Below, piece by piece: positions 1-8,038 of a stretch of 48,286 nucleotides of DNA (within the stretch, counting starts at the first letter, position 1; every line of letters begins with the position of its first letter). The position numbers and the translations under genes are program-made. The notes below the pieces were generated by a model. It saw only the letters and a list, made by a program, of their open reading frames with translations, did not search any database and had not been told where the DNA came from. The stretch lies in NCBI GenBank assembly GCA_029262795.1, contig JAJCYT010000002.1, forward strand, positions 1 to 48,286. The letters are read 5' to 3'. This stretch comes from Candidatus Fraserbacteria bacterium. Lineage in GTDB: Bacteria; Bipolaricaulota; Bipolaricaulia; RBG-16-55-9; JAJCYT01.

Positions 1-15
1 CTCCTGAAGAATGCA

Positions 16-50
16 AAGCGCGTGGAAAGATTTTTGCTTTCCACGCGCTT
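16..50 (-). terminator. Hairpin terminator after the PhnD-like gene
   Basis: A perfect 14-bp stem (16-29 with 37-50) closes a 7-nt T-rich loop, 15 bp beyond the stop of the minus-strand gene at 65-1093. Only a weak T-rich run follows on the minus strand, so intrinsic termination is likely but not textbook. It suggests that the binding-protein gene is monocistronic or the last gene of its unit. Confidence 0.7.
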
Positions 51-64
51 GCGACTAAATCAAC

Positions 65-1093
65 TTATTGGTTGGAACATTGTGCAATGATGGGTTCAAC
101 TTGAGTGATCGCATTGCGGATTACATCAAAGTCTGCGTTGGTCAACACGCCGTCATCGGACACAGCCACAAATTCAGTTGCTGTAACCAAATTCAAAATG
201 TTGTCAGAACCGGCACCCAAACTCAGGTTCACCAATTCTTCTTTGATAGCCTGTTTCAGGTCGGCGGGCAAGTTCCCAGCTACAACCTGAGGGTCGTTAG
301 GCACAAAGTCGGTGTAGCCCAGCAAAGAAACCTGAGCCACAACTTCCTGCCAAACATCAAACTCGTCGCGGCCATTTTCCAAATCCACTGGTGCTAAACC
401 AGTGTCATCAGGGCGTCTTCGGAAACCTTCACGCACGTCGTCAAAGCCCCAGCCTGCATCAGCATCGCCGTTATAAACAGCGAGGAAAGAGCTGGAGTGA
501 CCGCCAGCAAAGAATGTTTTGAAGTTAGGGAAGTCACCAGGCAGGATGCCCAACTGTTGAAGTTTCAGGCAAGGGAACAAAAAGCCACTGGTGGAACCAG
601 GAGACGTGTAGCTCATGGTCACATTTTCGCCAGCTTGAACGCGGGTAACGAAGTTGTCGATATTGGCAAGGTTGGTGTCTTTACCACGTGTCATTAATTG
701 ACCTTTAAACTTCAATGCGCCAAAACGCACGGAAGCGGTCACGATTTCTGCACCTGAATCTTGTTCGGCTCGAACTGCACTTAATGGGCCCATAAAGCCA
801 ATGTGGACTTCGCCTGTGCCCAAAGCGGCAATCGTAGCTTCTTCGCTGGTCAGTACCACGGCTTGAACGGAATCAACCGCAAAGCCTCGTGCTTGAAGTG
901 CTTCGGCCAACAGATCACCAAACGGTTGCAAATCAGGCAACAATACATCTGGTTCACGCGATGGAATCATCGCCAGCACCAACTCGCTTGGTACATCCTG
1001 CGCCTGAAGCACAGCTTCTGAACTGGACGAAAGCGCCAGTGCGCCCATCAGCACAATTAATGTGCTTAAAACAAGCCATCTTTTGGTAAACAT
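65..1093 (-). CDS. PhnD-type phosphate/phosphonate ABC transporter binding protein
   Basis: This 342-aa exported protein looks like the periplasmic substrate-binding component of a phosphonate/phosphite/phosphate ABC importer (PhnD/PtxB family). A signal peptide covers about residues 1-30, with a hydrophobic core LVLSTLIVLMGALAL. The mature part has the family layout, including AALGTGEVHIGFMGPL and a serine-rich S-P-G-S-T-S-G-F loop, which in PhnD contacts the phosphonate oxygens. An AAGGAGGG ribosome site lies just before the ATG. No permease or ATPase gene lies beside it here; partners may lie outside the window or elsewhere. The ligand cannot be read from sequence; other small anions are possible. 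It diverges from the SARP-type regulator gene, with palindromes between them. Confidence 0.85.
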   Translation of the reverse strand: MFTKRWLVLSTLIVLMGALALSSSSEAVLQAQDVPSELVLAMIPSREPDVLLPDLQPFGDLLAEALQARGFAVDSVQAVVLTSEEATIAALGTGEVHIGFMGPLSAVRAEQDSGAEIVTASVRFGALKFKGQLMTRGKDTNLANIDNFVTRVQAGENVTMSYTSPGSTSGFLFPCLKLQQLGILPGDFPNFKTFFAGGHSSSFLAVYNGDADAGWGFDDVREGFRRRPDDTGLAPVDLENGRDEFDVWQEVVAQVSLLGYTDFVPNDPQVVAGNLPADLKQAIKEELVNLSLGAGSDNILNLVTATEFVAVSDDGVLTNADFDVIRNAITQVEPIIAQCSNQ

Positions 1094-1179
1094 TTAAACC
1101 CTCCTTGGTTTTTCGATGGTACATTCATTTTTCTTTTTAGAATCAAAAAAATTATCAAAAGCTCCGAACAAGATTTCAA

Positions 1180-1191
1180 TGACCTAGGTCA
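1180..1191. promoter_or_regulatory. 12-bp perfect palindrome TGACCTAGGTCA
   Basis: TGACCTAGGTCA lies in the 401-bp divergent intergenic region between the PhnD-like gene and the SARP-type regulator, about 90 bp upstream of the former. It is a plausible binding site for a dimeric regulator. No regulator can be assigned. Confidence 0.4.
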
Positions 1192-1231
1192 ATCTACATC
1201 AAAGCACTCGTTATATCGAATCAGTATCCCC

Positions 1232-1246
1232 TATATACTGTATATA
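1232..1246. promoter_or_regulatory. 15-bp palindrome TATATACTGTATATA
   Basis: Two 7-bp half sites, TATATAC and GTATATA, flank a single central T in the same divergent region. It could be an operator or overlapping -10 elements for both directions. The rest of 1094-1494 shows no further gene. Confidence 0.4.
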
Positions 1247-1494
1247 AAAAGAAACCCAAAGGTCAAACTGCTCATTTCATTTAAAGAAGAGTATGAGGTA
1301 AGTTGGCCATCTACTCCATACTTTAAAGTGAATCCATTAATTTTTGTAGTTACATCTCTTTTAAGTGCTCTTTGCTGGAACATTCAAAGTGTGCCACCAA
1401 GGGGGCTATACAAGCGCATTGGGCTATTTGATAAACGAAATCGAAAAAGTATAACCTGAAAGAAAGAAATATTTTGACAGAAAAGGGGAGGGTG

Positions 1495-1791
1495 ATGGGC
1501 AACGACCTGCGCGTTCGACTTTTTGGCACGTTTGAAGTTTGGCAGGATAATGCCCCCATTTCAGCGAAAGCCTGGCCTCAACGAAAAACACAAACGCTGC
1601 TCAAAATTCTTGTTTCCCAGCGAGGCCAGGTATTTACTCAGGATCAACTCATTGACATGCTGTTTGTCGATATCCCCTATGACAATGCCAGTCGCAATCT
1701 GCACAAACGTATTAGCGAACTGCGTCGTTTGCTAGAACCTGATTTAAAGCGAGGGGCAGAATCCCAATTCGTCATCCGAAGTGGCCAATGA
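1495..1791 (+). CDS. SARP regulator, N-terminal DNA-binding fragment (ends at in-frame TGA)
   Basis: This is the OmpR-type winged-helix DNA-binding domain that begins a SARP/BTAD transcriptional activator (LRVRLFGTFEVWQD, then RKTQTLLKILVSQRG and ASRNLHKRISELRRLLEP). I chose the ATG at 1495, behind the purine-rich stretch GGGGAGGG, rather than the upstream in-frame TTG at 1474. The frame stops at TGA 1789-1791. The same frame then continues at once with YLFSKDAPCWVD, which is the normal BTAD continuation, so one codon interrupts a single gene running 1495-4995. A Gly is usual at that place in relatives, as I recall the family, so GGA to TGA is the simplest explanation. As it stands this piece would make a DNA-binding domain without its activation domain. 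Confidence 0.75.
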   Translation: MGNDLRVRLFGTFEVWQDNAPISAKAWPQRKTQTLLKILVSQRGQVFTQDQLIDMLFVDIPYDNASRNLHKRISELRRLLEPDLKRGAESQFVIRSGQ

Positions 1792-1821
1792 TATTTATTC
1801 AGCAAAGATGCCCCATGCTGG

Positions 1822-4800
1822 GTGGATTTGGAAATGTTTGATCGCGCACTTGCAGATGCTCACAATTCAGAAGCAGAAGGCGAATGGTCTGAAACACAAA
1901 GCCTTTATCAGGAAATCGAATCAATATATGAAGGCGATTTCCTGAGTGAAGATCTTTATGAGGAGTGGACCATGCCCCTGCGAGCCTACTGGCAGGAACG
2001 ATTTTTAGATGCAATGGAACACTTGGCAGAAAGTCACGCCCGTGTGCGTCAATACCGCAAAGCAATCGAGTATTGCAACAAATTGTTGCAGCGCGATCAC
2101 TACCGAGAAGGCGCATACCGAAAACTCATCCGTTATTATTGGCGCTTGGGAGAGCAATCTAAAGTGTCCCAAACTTATCAGTTGTGTCAAGAAAAACTCG
2201 ATCAACTCTCCATCACCCCCTCAGACGAAACGCAAGCCCTTTATCAGCAAATTTTGGATGGCAATGTCAGCGATCTGGAACATCTTTATTTGCCGCCCGA
2301 ATCCGTTCCAACAAAATCAACTTTTTCACCTGCAAAAGCATCGAAAACCATCGAGGCACCTTCTGGCATGGTGACATTTCTCTTCACTGATATTGAAGGC
2401 AGCACGATCCTATGGGAACAACATCCTGAAGAAATGAAAGTTGCTTTGGAACATCACGACACATTGCTCAGAAAAACACTTGAAAAGCATGGGGGATATG
2501 TTTTCAACGTGGTTGGCGATGCTTTTTATTCAGCTTTTAGTCAAGCATCTGAGGCATTGGAAGCGGCTATTGAAGCACAGCACAATTTGCTAAGTCATGG
2601 GTGGCATGAGAATACATCATTGAAAGTGCGCATGGCATTGCACACCGGCCAAACTTATGAGCGTGAAGGGAATTATTTAGGTCCTGTGCTCAATTATTTA
2701 AGCAGGCTTTTGGCGCTAGGGCATGGCAGCCAGATTTTAGTCTCTCAGGATACCCAGGAACTTGTGCCCCATGCTGCATTGAAAAGTGTTTTACTCAAAG
2801 ATTTGGGCCACCATCGATTGAAAAGTTTCAGTCAACCTCAACGTGTTTTCCAGGTGGATCATCCAGAATTGCAAAAAGAATTCCCAAAACTTCAAGCTGC
2901 CACCGACAGCCCAAACAACTTGCCTCGCCAATTGACCAGTTTCATTGGTCGACAGAGGGATGTGGAGGAAGTAAAGCAACGTATGCAACAGACCAGTCTG
3001 CTCACGCTAACAGGAATCGGTGGTGCAGGAAAAACCAGGCTTTCATTGCGGGTTGCAGCAGATCTGATCGAAGAATATGAGGGCGGTGTTTGGTTTGTGG
3101 AACTGGCAGCAATCAGCGACCCTGACCTGGTTTCCAGAAGAATTGCCTCCGTGCTAAGCTTGCAGGAAGTGACTGGACAAAGTCTGATCGAATTGATTCA
3201 GGGCAAACTCCGAAGTCAACATGCATTGCTTATTTTAGATAACTGTGAGCATTTACTTGGTACTTGTGCCCGGATTGCAACTGAGTTGCTCACACATTGC
3301 CCCGATTTAAGAATTCTGACCACCAGCCGAGAGCCATTAAAAGTGATGGGCGAAATGCTTTGGCCAGTGGCTCCGTTGTCTGTGCCCAACTTGCAAACCA
3401 TTATTGATCTCCCTGATCCGGTTCCAATGTTAACACGATCCGAAGCCGGCCAGCTCTTTTTGGACAGAGTGCTTGCAGTACGACCGAACTTTGAGTTGAC
3501 CACAAGCAATGCGCCAGCCGTTGCCACCATCTGTCATCGACTGGATGGTATTCCTCTGGCATTGGAATTGGCCGCAGCCCGAATTTCTACGATTCCCGCA
3601 TCCACTTTGGCCGATCGCCTGGAGGATCGTTTCAAATTGCTATCTGCTGGAAGCACCGCCAGTTTGCCCAGGCATCAAACATTAAGGGCCACCATTGACT
3701 GGAGCTTTGAATTGTTAGGCGCACATGAACAATTACTTCTTACTCGCCTCTCTGTGTTTCGAGGCACCTTTGTGTTGGAAGCGGTGGAAGCTGTTTGTGC
3801 AGGTGGTAATATTCACAAAGATGTCATCATTGATTTATTGGAACAATTGGTTCATAAGTCCTTGGTCGAAATCATTTATGAAAAAGATCAAATTCGCTAT
3901 CGGTTACTAGAAACCGTACAGCAATATTCAGCTGAAAAACTTGAGCAATTGGGTGAAGCTGCGAACTTACAACGTGCGCACTGTCGTCATTTCACTTGGT
4001 TTGCTGAACGGGCTGATGAAGGCTTGAAAGGTGAACATCAGGAAGAATGGATCATGCACGTTCGGCTGGATCACGGTAACAGCCGCGCTGCCTTGAAATG
4101 GGCTTTGGAAAATGAGCCAACAGAAGCCCTTCATCTGGCAGCTGCCATGAGTCGGTTTTGGTGGACGCATGGCAACTTTACTGAAGGCGGAAGCTGGCTA
4201 CAACGTTCATTGGAAGCTGCCCCTAAAGAACCATCAAAATGGCGCGCCCATGCCCTTTGGGGATTAGGCTTGTTCCACCGATATCAAGGGAATTCGGCCA
4301 TTTCTAAGACACATACCGAAGAAAGTTTGGCCATTTATGAGGAAATCAAAGATCAAAGAGGTATGTCCACTGTGCTTGGCAGTTTGGGCAATCAGGCATT
4401 GGAAGCAAATGATCCTGATACGGCGCGCTCTTATTTTGTAAGAAGTTTAGAAATCTCTAGGTCTCTTAACGATCACTGGGCGGTTTCCAGGCACCTGGAT
4501 AGCATCGGCTTAGCTTATTTCATGAAAGACGATTTTGTTCGCTCGGAAGAATATCATCGCGAAGCATTGAAAGTTTGCGAGGGTATCAATGACCCTCAAG
4601 GGATTGGTATTTCGTCTTTGAATTTAGGGCACGTTCTCTTTGAGCAAGGAAATACAGATGAGGCAAAACTATGCTATGAAAAAAGCCTGAAAAATAGCAG
4701 CAAGATTGGCCATCGCTTACTCACCGTTTATGGCTTGACAGGTATTGCCGTGGTCGAAGCAGAAGATGGGAATAGTGAATGGGCCGTCCAGCTTATTGGC

Positions 4801-4995
4801 CTAGTGGATGCCAGTCTAAAGTTTTTGGATGCTATTCGCGATCTTATTGAACAAAGCAGGTACGATGATGTGGTCGAAAAACTTCACTCTTCTTTAGACG
4901 ATCAAGCCTATCAGCAAGCCGTTTCTGAAGGCGAAAAAATGACCATTGATGATGCTGTGGCTAAAGTTTTGAAGCTGGATGAAACACTTTCGTAA
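1822..4995 (+). CDS. SARP regulator main part: BTAD, class III cyclase, NB-ARC ATPase, TPR
   Basis: This large cytoplasmic signalling regulator is cut off from its DNA-binding domain by the TGA at 1789. Domains in order: a bacterial transcriptional activator (BTAD) helical domain, about residues 1-140; a class III adenylate/guanylate cyclase domain, about 182-345, with metal Asp190 in FLFTDIEGST, a second Asp in NVVGDAFYSAF and N-x-x-x-R in LNYLSR; an NB-ARC/STAND ATPase with Walker A GIGGAGKT at 398-405 and LLILDNCEH; and C-terminal TPR repeats from about 760. The GTG at 1822 follows no ribosome site, so translation of this part would need readthrough or an internal start. The architecture is typical of Chloroflexota-type regulators. 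The direct repeats at 6494-6639 are candidate targets. Confidence 0.8.
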   Translation: MDLEMFDRALADAHNSEAEGEWSETQSLYQEIESIYEGDFLSEDLYEEWTMPLRAYWQERFLDAMEHLAESHARVRQYRKAIEYCNKLLQRDHYREGAYRKLIRYYWRLGEQSKVSQTYQLCQEKLDQLSITPSDETQALYQQILDGNVSDLEHLYLPPESVPTKSTFSPAKASKTIEAPSGMVTFLFTDIEGSTILWEQHPEEMKVALEHHDTLLRKTLEKHGGYVFNVVGDAFYSAFSQASEALEAAIEAQHNLLSHGWHENTSLKVRMALHTGQTYEREGNYLGPVLNYLSRLLALGHGSQILVSQDTQELVPHAALKSVLLKDLGHHRLKSFSQPQRVFQVDHPELQKEFPKLQAATDSPNNLPRQLTSFIGRQRDVEEVKQRMQQTSLLTLTGIGGAGKTRLSLRVAADLIEEYEGGVWFVELAAISDPDLVSRRIASVLSLQEVTGQSLIELIQGKLRSQHALLILDNCEHLLGTCARIATELLTHCPDLRILTTSREPLKVMGEMLWPVAPLSVPNLQTIIDLPDPVPMLTRSEAGQLFLDRVLAVRPNFELTTSNAPAVATICHRLDGIPLALELAAARISTIPASTLADRLEDRFKLLSAGSTASLPRHQTLRATIDWSFELLGAHEQLLLTRLSVFRGTFVLEAVEAVCAGGNIHKDVIIDLLEQLVHKSLVEIIYEKDQIRYRLLETVQQYSAEKLEQLGEAANLQRAHCRHFTWFAERADEGLKGEHQEEWIMHVRLDHGNSRAALKWALENEPTEALHLAAAMSRFWWTHGNFTEGGSWLQRSLEAAPKEPSKWRAHALWGLGLFHRYQGNSAISKTHTEESLAIYEEIKDQRGMSTVLGSLGNQALEANDPDTARSYFVRSLEISRSLNDHWAVSRHLDSIGLAYFMKDDFVRSEEYHREALKVCEGINDPQGIGISSLNLGHVLFEQGNTDEAKLCYEKSLKNSSKIGHRLLTVYGLTGIAVVEAEDGNSEWAVQLIGLVDASLKFLDAIRDLIEQSRYDDVVEKLHSSLDDQAYQQAVSEGEKMTIDDAVAKVLKLDETLS

Positions 4996-5018
4996 ATAGA
5001 ATCCTAGAAAAAATATAA

Positions 5019-5046
5019 ACGGTTGGCTTGCCCTGAAGCCAACCGT
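5019..5046. terminator. Bidirectional hairpin between convergent genes
   Basis: A perfect 11-bp stem (5019-5029 with 5036-5046) with a 6-nt loop sits between the end of the regulator and the stop of the minus-strand gene at 5083. A T-rich run follows on the minus strand. On the plus strand a run of seven T lies about 15 nt further on. Confidence 0.75.
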
Positions 5047-5082
5047 CCAATATTAGGCATTTTTTTATATTTCCCCAGGCAA

Positions 5083-5886
5083 TCACACACGTTCGCCTTG
5101 AATCCAGATGTGAATGAGCTCAAGGATTTCACTGTCACTGATGGTTTTACCTGTATCAGAAATAGTTTCACCATTGATCCAAATTGTCATGGCTGCCATG
5201 ATTTCAGAATCTTCAAGAGAGCCACTGTCATTCGAATCCACGGTCTGCGCCAATGTTTCTGGAGCAGGGTTTTCGTTGGCAGGGGCAAAGATGGCAAACT
5301 GGACATCCCTGCAAGGTGTATTGGGTGGCTCTGGATCACAACCACCGTTTAATGAAGACAACTGTTCACTACGCAGCTCAAGCACCATTGGGCCATGGGT
5401 ACGCAAGACCAAATGGATTTCAGCGCCCATTGGATTGGTCAATCCCGGCCCAAATATCGCTTCGGTTGTGTCATTGGGAAGAAGGATGCTAGCAAATCTG
5501 GCTTTGCCTTGTGTGTCCACAACTTTGCCATCTGCATACAATACAGACACACCTGCGGCTGTGTTTCCTGGGGGGGGCAATACATCATCCTCGCCACACA
5601 CTTGATCAGTGCACAACTCAGGCTGATTAAACACCACCCACCAAGCAGTCACAGCATCGCCAGTTGTTAATTCATTTGCTTCAAATACCATGGACACGGC
5701 AAAGGGTTCTGCGGTTAATTGAGCAAATCCACCGGATACTTCTTTGGCAGGCTGAATTTCATTGCCCAGTTCATCATGTACTGGAAACGTGAAGGCAGGG
5801 CTGCTTGCAGTTTGCCCAGCCAAAACCTGAATTCCAATCCCTAATACCAACATACCTACAAATAACAAAGCTTGTTTCATTTTCAT
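5083..5886 (-). CDS. Secreted protein with conserved core and dockerin-like tail
   Basis: This 267-aa exported protein of unknown function has a signal peptide at about residues 1-24. The core starts at FTFPVHDELGNE and contains AVTAWWVVFNQPELC, GEDDVLP, GVSVLYADG, FGPGLTNPMGAEIH and LRTHGP. It is a clear paralog of the lipoprotein at 8039-8683, with matching cysteines. Unlike that paralog it ends in a module: one Ca-loop-like D-S-N-D-S-G-S-L-E-D-S-E-I helix ending in WING, then a second helix ISDSEILELIHIWIQG without the loop. This recalls dockerin/EF-hand pairs and recurs in the protein at 29520-31646. Start: GAAAGGA lies 7 nt before the ATG at 5886. It follows the DoxX-like gene by 12 bp and is probably co-transcribed with it. 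Confidence 0.8.
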   Translation of the reverse strand: MKMKQALLFVGMLVLGIGIQVLAGQTASSPAFTFPVHDELGNEIQPAKEVSGGFAQLTAEPFAVSMVFEANELTTGDAVTAWWVVFNQPELCTDQVCGEDDVLPPPGNTAAGVSVLYADGKVVDTQGKARFASILLPNDTTEAIFGPGLTNPMGAEIHLVLRTHGPMVLELRSEQLSSLNGGCDPEPPNTPCRDVQFAIFAPANENPAPETLAQTVDSNDSGSLEDSEIMAAMTIWINGETISDTGKTISDSEILELIHIWIQGERV

Positions 5887-5898
5887 TTGAATGTCCTT

Positions 5899-6417
5899 TC
5901 AGTTTGAAATTTTTTCAATTTTTCGTTCGTAAATTCGACCACCCAATACCAGGGCAGCCCCAATCAACACCACATTTTTGATGATGTATTGACCCTCTAT
6001 GGTGAGCACATGAGGAAACTTCACCCATACCACCTCTGGCAACACCAACAAAGGCAGCAACGTACCCCCCATCTGGATAAAGATCAACAACAAAACCACT
6101 CGCATATAACGGTTGATCACCAATCCCAACCCAATGATCATTTCCCAGATGCCTAAAAATGGCACAAACCAAGCAGCATCCAAGAAAAAGACCGTATCTC
6201 GAACCAGTCCTTCTGCAGGACTTAACCCAGGGGCCAGCTTTAGTGCGCCGAACCAGAAAAAGACAAGACCCAGTCCAACGCGCAAAATTGGCAAACCAAT
6301 ACGAGACATAAAGCTTAAACAACGTTCGTCAAATTGTTTGACGGATTTTAAAAAATGGCTTACGCCGATAGATGTCAAACTAATCGTTTGTAAATTCATT
6401 GTTAATTTATTTCTCAT
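5899..6417 (-). CDS. DoxX-like integral membrane protein
   Basis: This small membrane protein of the DoxX/YkgB-like superfamily has about four transmembrane segments. The first carries LRVGLGLVFFWFGALKL, a typical start of the family, and the last carries EGQYIIKNVVLIGAALVLGG. Members occur in redox and stress operons, but their biochemical role is mostly undefined. I chose the ATG at 6417, with AAGGTG about 7 nt upstream, over the GTG at 6426. It is the first gene of a leftward two-gene unit with the secreted protein at 5083-5886. Its promoter region carries two direct repeats (6494-6509) that mirror those before the divergent methyltransferase gene. Confidence 0.8.
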   Translation of the reverse strand: MRNKLTMNLQTISLTSIGVSHFLKSVKQFDERCLSFMSRIGLPILRVGLGLVFFWFGALKLAPGLSPAEGLVRDTVFFLDAAWFVPFLGIWEMIIGLGLVINRYMRVVLLLIFIQMGGTLLPLLVLPEVVWVKFPHVLTIEGQYIIKNVVLIGAALVLGGRIYERKIEKISN

Positions 6418-6493
6418 GATCTTCACCTTTTTTCAATAAATCTTTTGCAATTGCTTTATGGCATCACTCTAGCAGTGGTCATTCCCTGAGTTG

Positions 6494-6511
6494 TCCTAGA
6501 AATGTCCTAAG
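6494..6511 (-). promoter_or_regulatory. SARP-type direct repeats before the DoxX-like gene
   Basis: Read on the minus strand, the heptamers AGGACAT and AGGACAA are separated by 4 bp, an 11-bp period of one helical turn. A possible third, degenerate heptamer follows at the same spacing. This is the arrangement bound by OmpR-type domains of SARP regulators. A weak -10-like TAGAGT lies about 20 bp beyond the second copy. Confidence 0.55.
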
Positions 6512-6610
6512 TTTTCTGGAAACACTGGCGGATTGGAAATCTAAAAATCATATCTAAAATCTCCAAAATCAAGTTCAGAACTTAACTTTCTTCGAATTTG
6601 TGATGAACTG

Positions 6611-6639
6611 AGGACATGGTTAGGACTTCGTCAGGACTC
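6611..6639 (+). promoter_or_regulatory. Triple SARP-type direct repeat before the methyltransferase operon
   Basis: Three heptamers, AGGACAT (6611), AGGACTT (6622) and AGGACTC (6633), are each separated by exactly 4 bp, giving an 11-bp period. A -10-like sequence TGATAAAAC begins 5 bp after the last copy. This matches the SARP activator geometry, in which the repeats take the place of a good -35 box. The same core is repeated in the opposite orientation at 6494-6511 for the divergent unit. Confidence 0.65.
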
Positions 6640-6707
6640 CCGTTTGATAAAACCTGAGTGTGAGCCAGATGGAACACACAAAACAACACACTGTGAAAGG
6701 ACAAACC

Positions 6708-7781
6708 ATGACAAAATTACTTGCATTCAATGAAATCAAGGCTGAAGCCTTTGCGGATCGACTGATTAATGTACTAAACGGTGGGGCTTTGACGCTGATG
6801 ATTAGCCTTGGCCATCGCAGTGGGTTGTTTGACACCTTGCGTGAAATGCCTGCAGCCACAAGCTTGGAAATTGCCCAAGCCGCCAACTTGGACGAACGAT
6901 ACGTACGTGAGTGGTTGGGCACTATGGTGACAGGAAACATTGTGGATTATGACTCTGAAGAAGAAACGTACGTACTTTGCCCGGAACACGCTGCATTCCT
7001 CACCAGAAAAGGGTCCCCAGACAATTTTGCCGTGGTGATGCAGTTCATTCCAATGTTGGGCCAAGTTGAAGACGACATTTTAAATTGTTTCCACAAAGGC
7101 GGTGGCGTGCCTTATGAAAAGTTTGAACGCTTCCATGACATCATGGCCGAAGAAAGCGATCAAACGGTGGTTGCTGGACTGTTGGAATACATTTTGCCAT
7201 TGAAAACTGGCTTGGTTGAAAACTTGGAAAAAGGGATACAGGTGGCCGATATTGGCTGTGGCAGTGGTCGTGCATTAAATGTAATGGCCAACCGTTTTTC
7301 AAACAGTGAATTTATTGGCTTTGATTTGTCCGAAGAAGCCATTCATAACGGTCAAGTACAAGCTCAGGCTAAAGGCTTGAACAATCTGAGTTTTGAACAA
7401 CAAGATGTCACTCATTGGCATGCCAATGAAACGTTTGATTTGATCACTGCCTTTGATGCCATTCACGATCAAGCAGACCCGTTGGCTGTGCTGAAAAACA
7501 TCAATCGTTCGTTGAAACCGAATGGTCTCTTTCTAATGCAGGACATACACGGTTCCAGCCACTTGGAAAAGAACATGGAAAATCCCATAGCTACCTTCCT
7601 CTACACCATTTCGTGCATGCATTGCATGACCGTGTCTCTGGCTCAAGGTGGCGAAGGTTTGGGAACGATGTGGGGCGAAGAACAAGCGCGAGATTTATTG
7701 GCAGAAGCTGGATTTGGAAAAGTTACCGTCCATCGCCTGCCACACGATATTCAAAACAGCTATTACATCTGTAAGAAATAG
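6708..7781 (+). CDS. SAM-dependent methyltransferase with winged-helix N-terminus
   Basis: This 357-aa class I methyltransferase has an N-terminal helical/winged-helix region, about residues 1-100 (GLFDTLREMPAATSLEIAQ, then LDERYVREWLGTMV), as in the Rv2258c-like group. The SAM-binding Rossmann core carries motif I DIGCGSG near residues 181-187, an acidic loop FIGFDLSEEAI and FDLITAFDAIHDQADP. The substrate is unknown; it is cytoplasmic, while its operon partners are exported. The start at ATG 6708 follows GAAAGGA. The leader resembles that of the lipoprotein gene at 8039 (both have ACAAAACAACAC then GAAAGGA). It is the first gene after the triple repeat at 6611-6639. Confidence 0.85.
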   Translation: MTKLLAFNEIKAEAFADRLINVLNGGALTLMISLGHRSGLFDTLREMPAATSLEIAQAANLDERYVREWLGTMVTGNIVDYDSEEETYVLCPEHAAFLTRKGSPDNFAVVMQFIPMLGQVEDDILNCFHKGGGVPYEKFERFHDIMAEESDQTVVAGLLEYILPLKTGLVENLEKGIQVADIGCGSGRALNVMANRFSNSEFIGFDLSEEAIHNGQVQAQAKGLNNLSFEQQDVTHWHANETFDLITAFDAIHDQADPLAVLKNINRSLKPNGLFLMQDIHGSSHLEKNMENPIATFLYTISCMHCMTVSLAQGGEGLGTMWGEEQARDLLAEAGFGKVTVHRLPHDIQNSYYICKK

Positions 7782-7799
7782 CTCTCAAAAGGAGGCACG

Positions 7800-7985
7800 A
7801 TGAATGCTATAGAACATATGCCCGTTTGGACTTCAATCAAAAAAGTGTTGGATATGTGGAGCAATTACAAGATTTTGATGAAGAAAAATCTTGAACAGTA
7901 CTTGAAGCAAGATGCGGACACACAATTTGCTGGAAAAGGTTGGGTTGAGCCTATTCAGCCACCACAGCAGATAAGACATTTGTAA
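7800..7985 (+). CDS. Small protein of 61 aa, unknown
   Basis: I do not recognise this 61-aa protein. It is supported by a strong AAAAGGAGG ribosome site about 5 nt before the ATG and by close packing, 18 bp after the methyltransferase and 53 bp before the lipoprotein gene. It is basic in the middle (WSNYKILMKKNLEQYLKQD), has no signal peptide or membrane segment, and ends in a Pro/Gln-rich tail (EPIQPPQQIRHL). It may act with the methyltransferase. Confidence 0.6.
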   Translation: MNAIEHMPVWTSIKKVLDMWSNYKILMKKNLEQYLKQDADTQFAGKGWVEPIQPPQQIRHL

Positions 7986-8038
7986 ACGAAAGATTTTAAA
8001 AAACAAACAAAACAACACGATATGCGAAAGGAAACAAA

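Noticed and set aside
1786..1820. TGA 1789 as a selenocysteine codon, with a small CAGCA/TGCTG stem just after it
   Set aside because: The position is usually Gly in BTAD proteins, not a redox site, the stem is only 5 bp with an 11-nt loop, and no selenoprotein genes are seen.
1474..4995. TGA reassigned as a sense codon in this organism
   Set aside because: TGA ends several genes in natural overlapping stops (23193-23195, 28426-28428, 45783-45785) and others such as 47107-47109.
5083..5886. Calling the paralogous secreted cores CHRD domains
   Set aside because: There is only a loose resemblance; the conserved CHRD spacing is not visible, so the family is left open.
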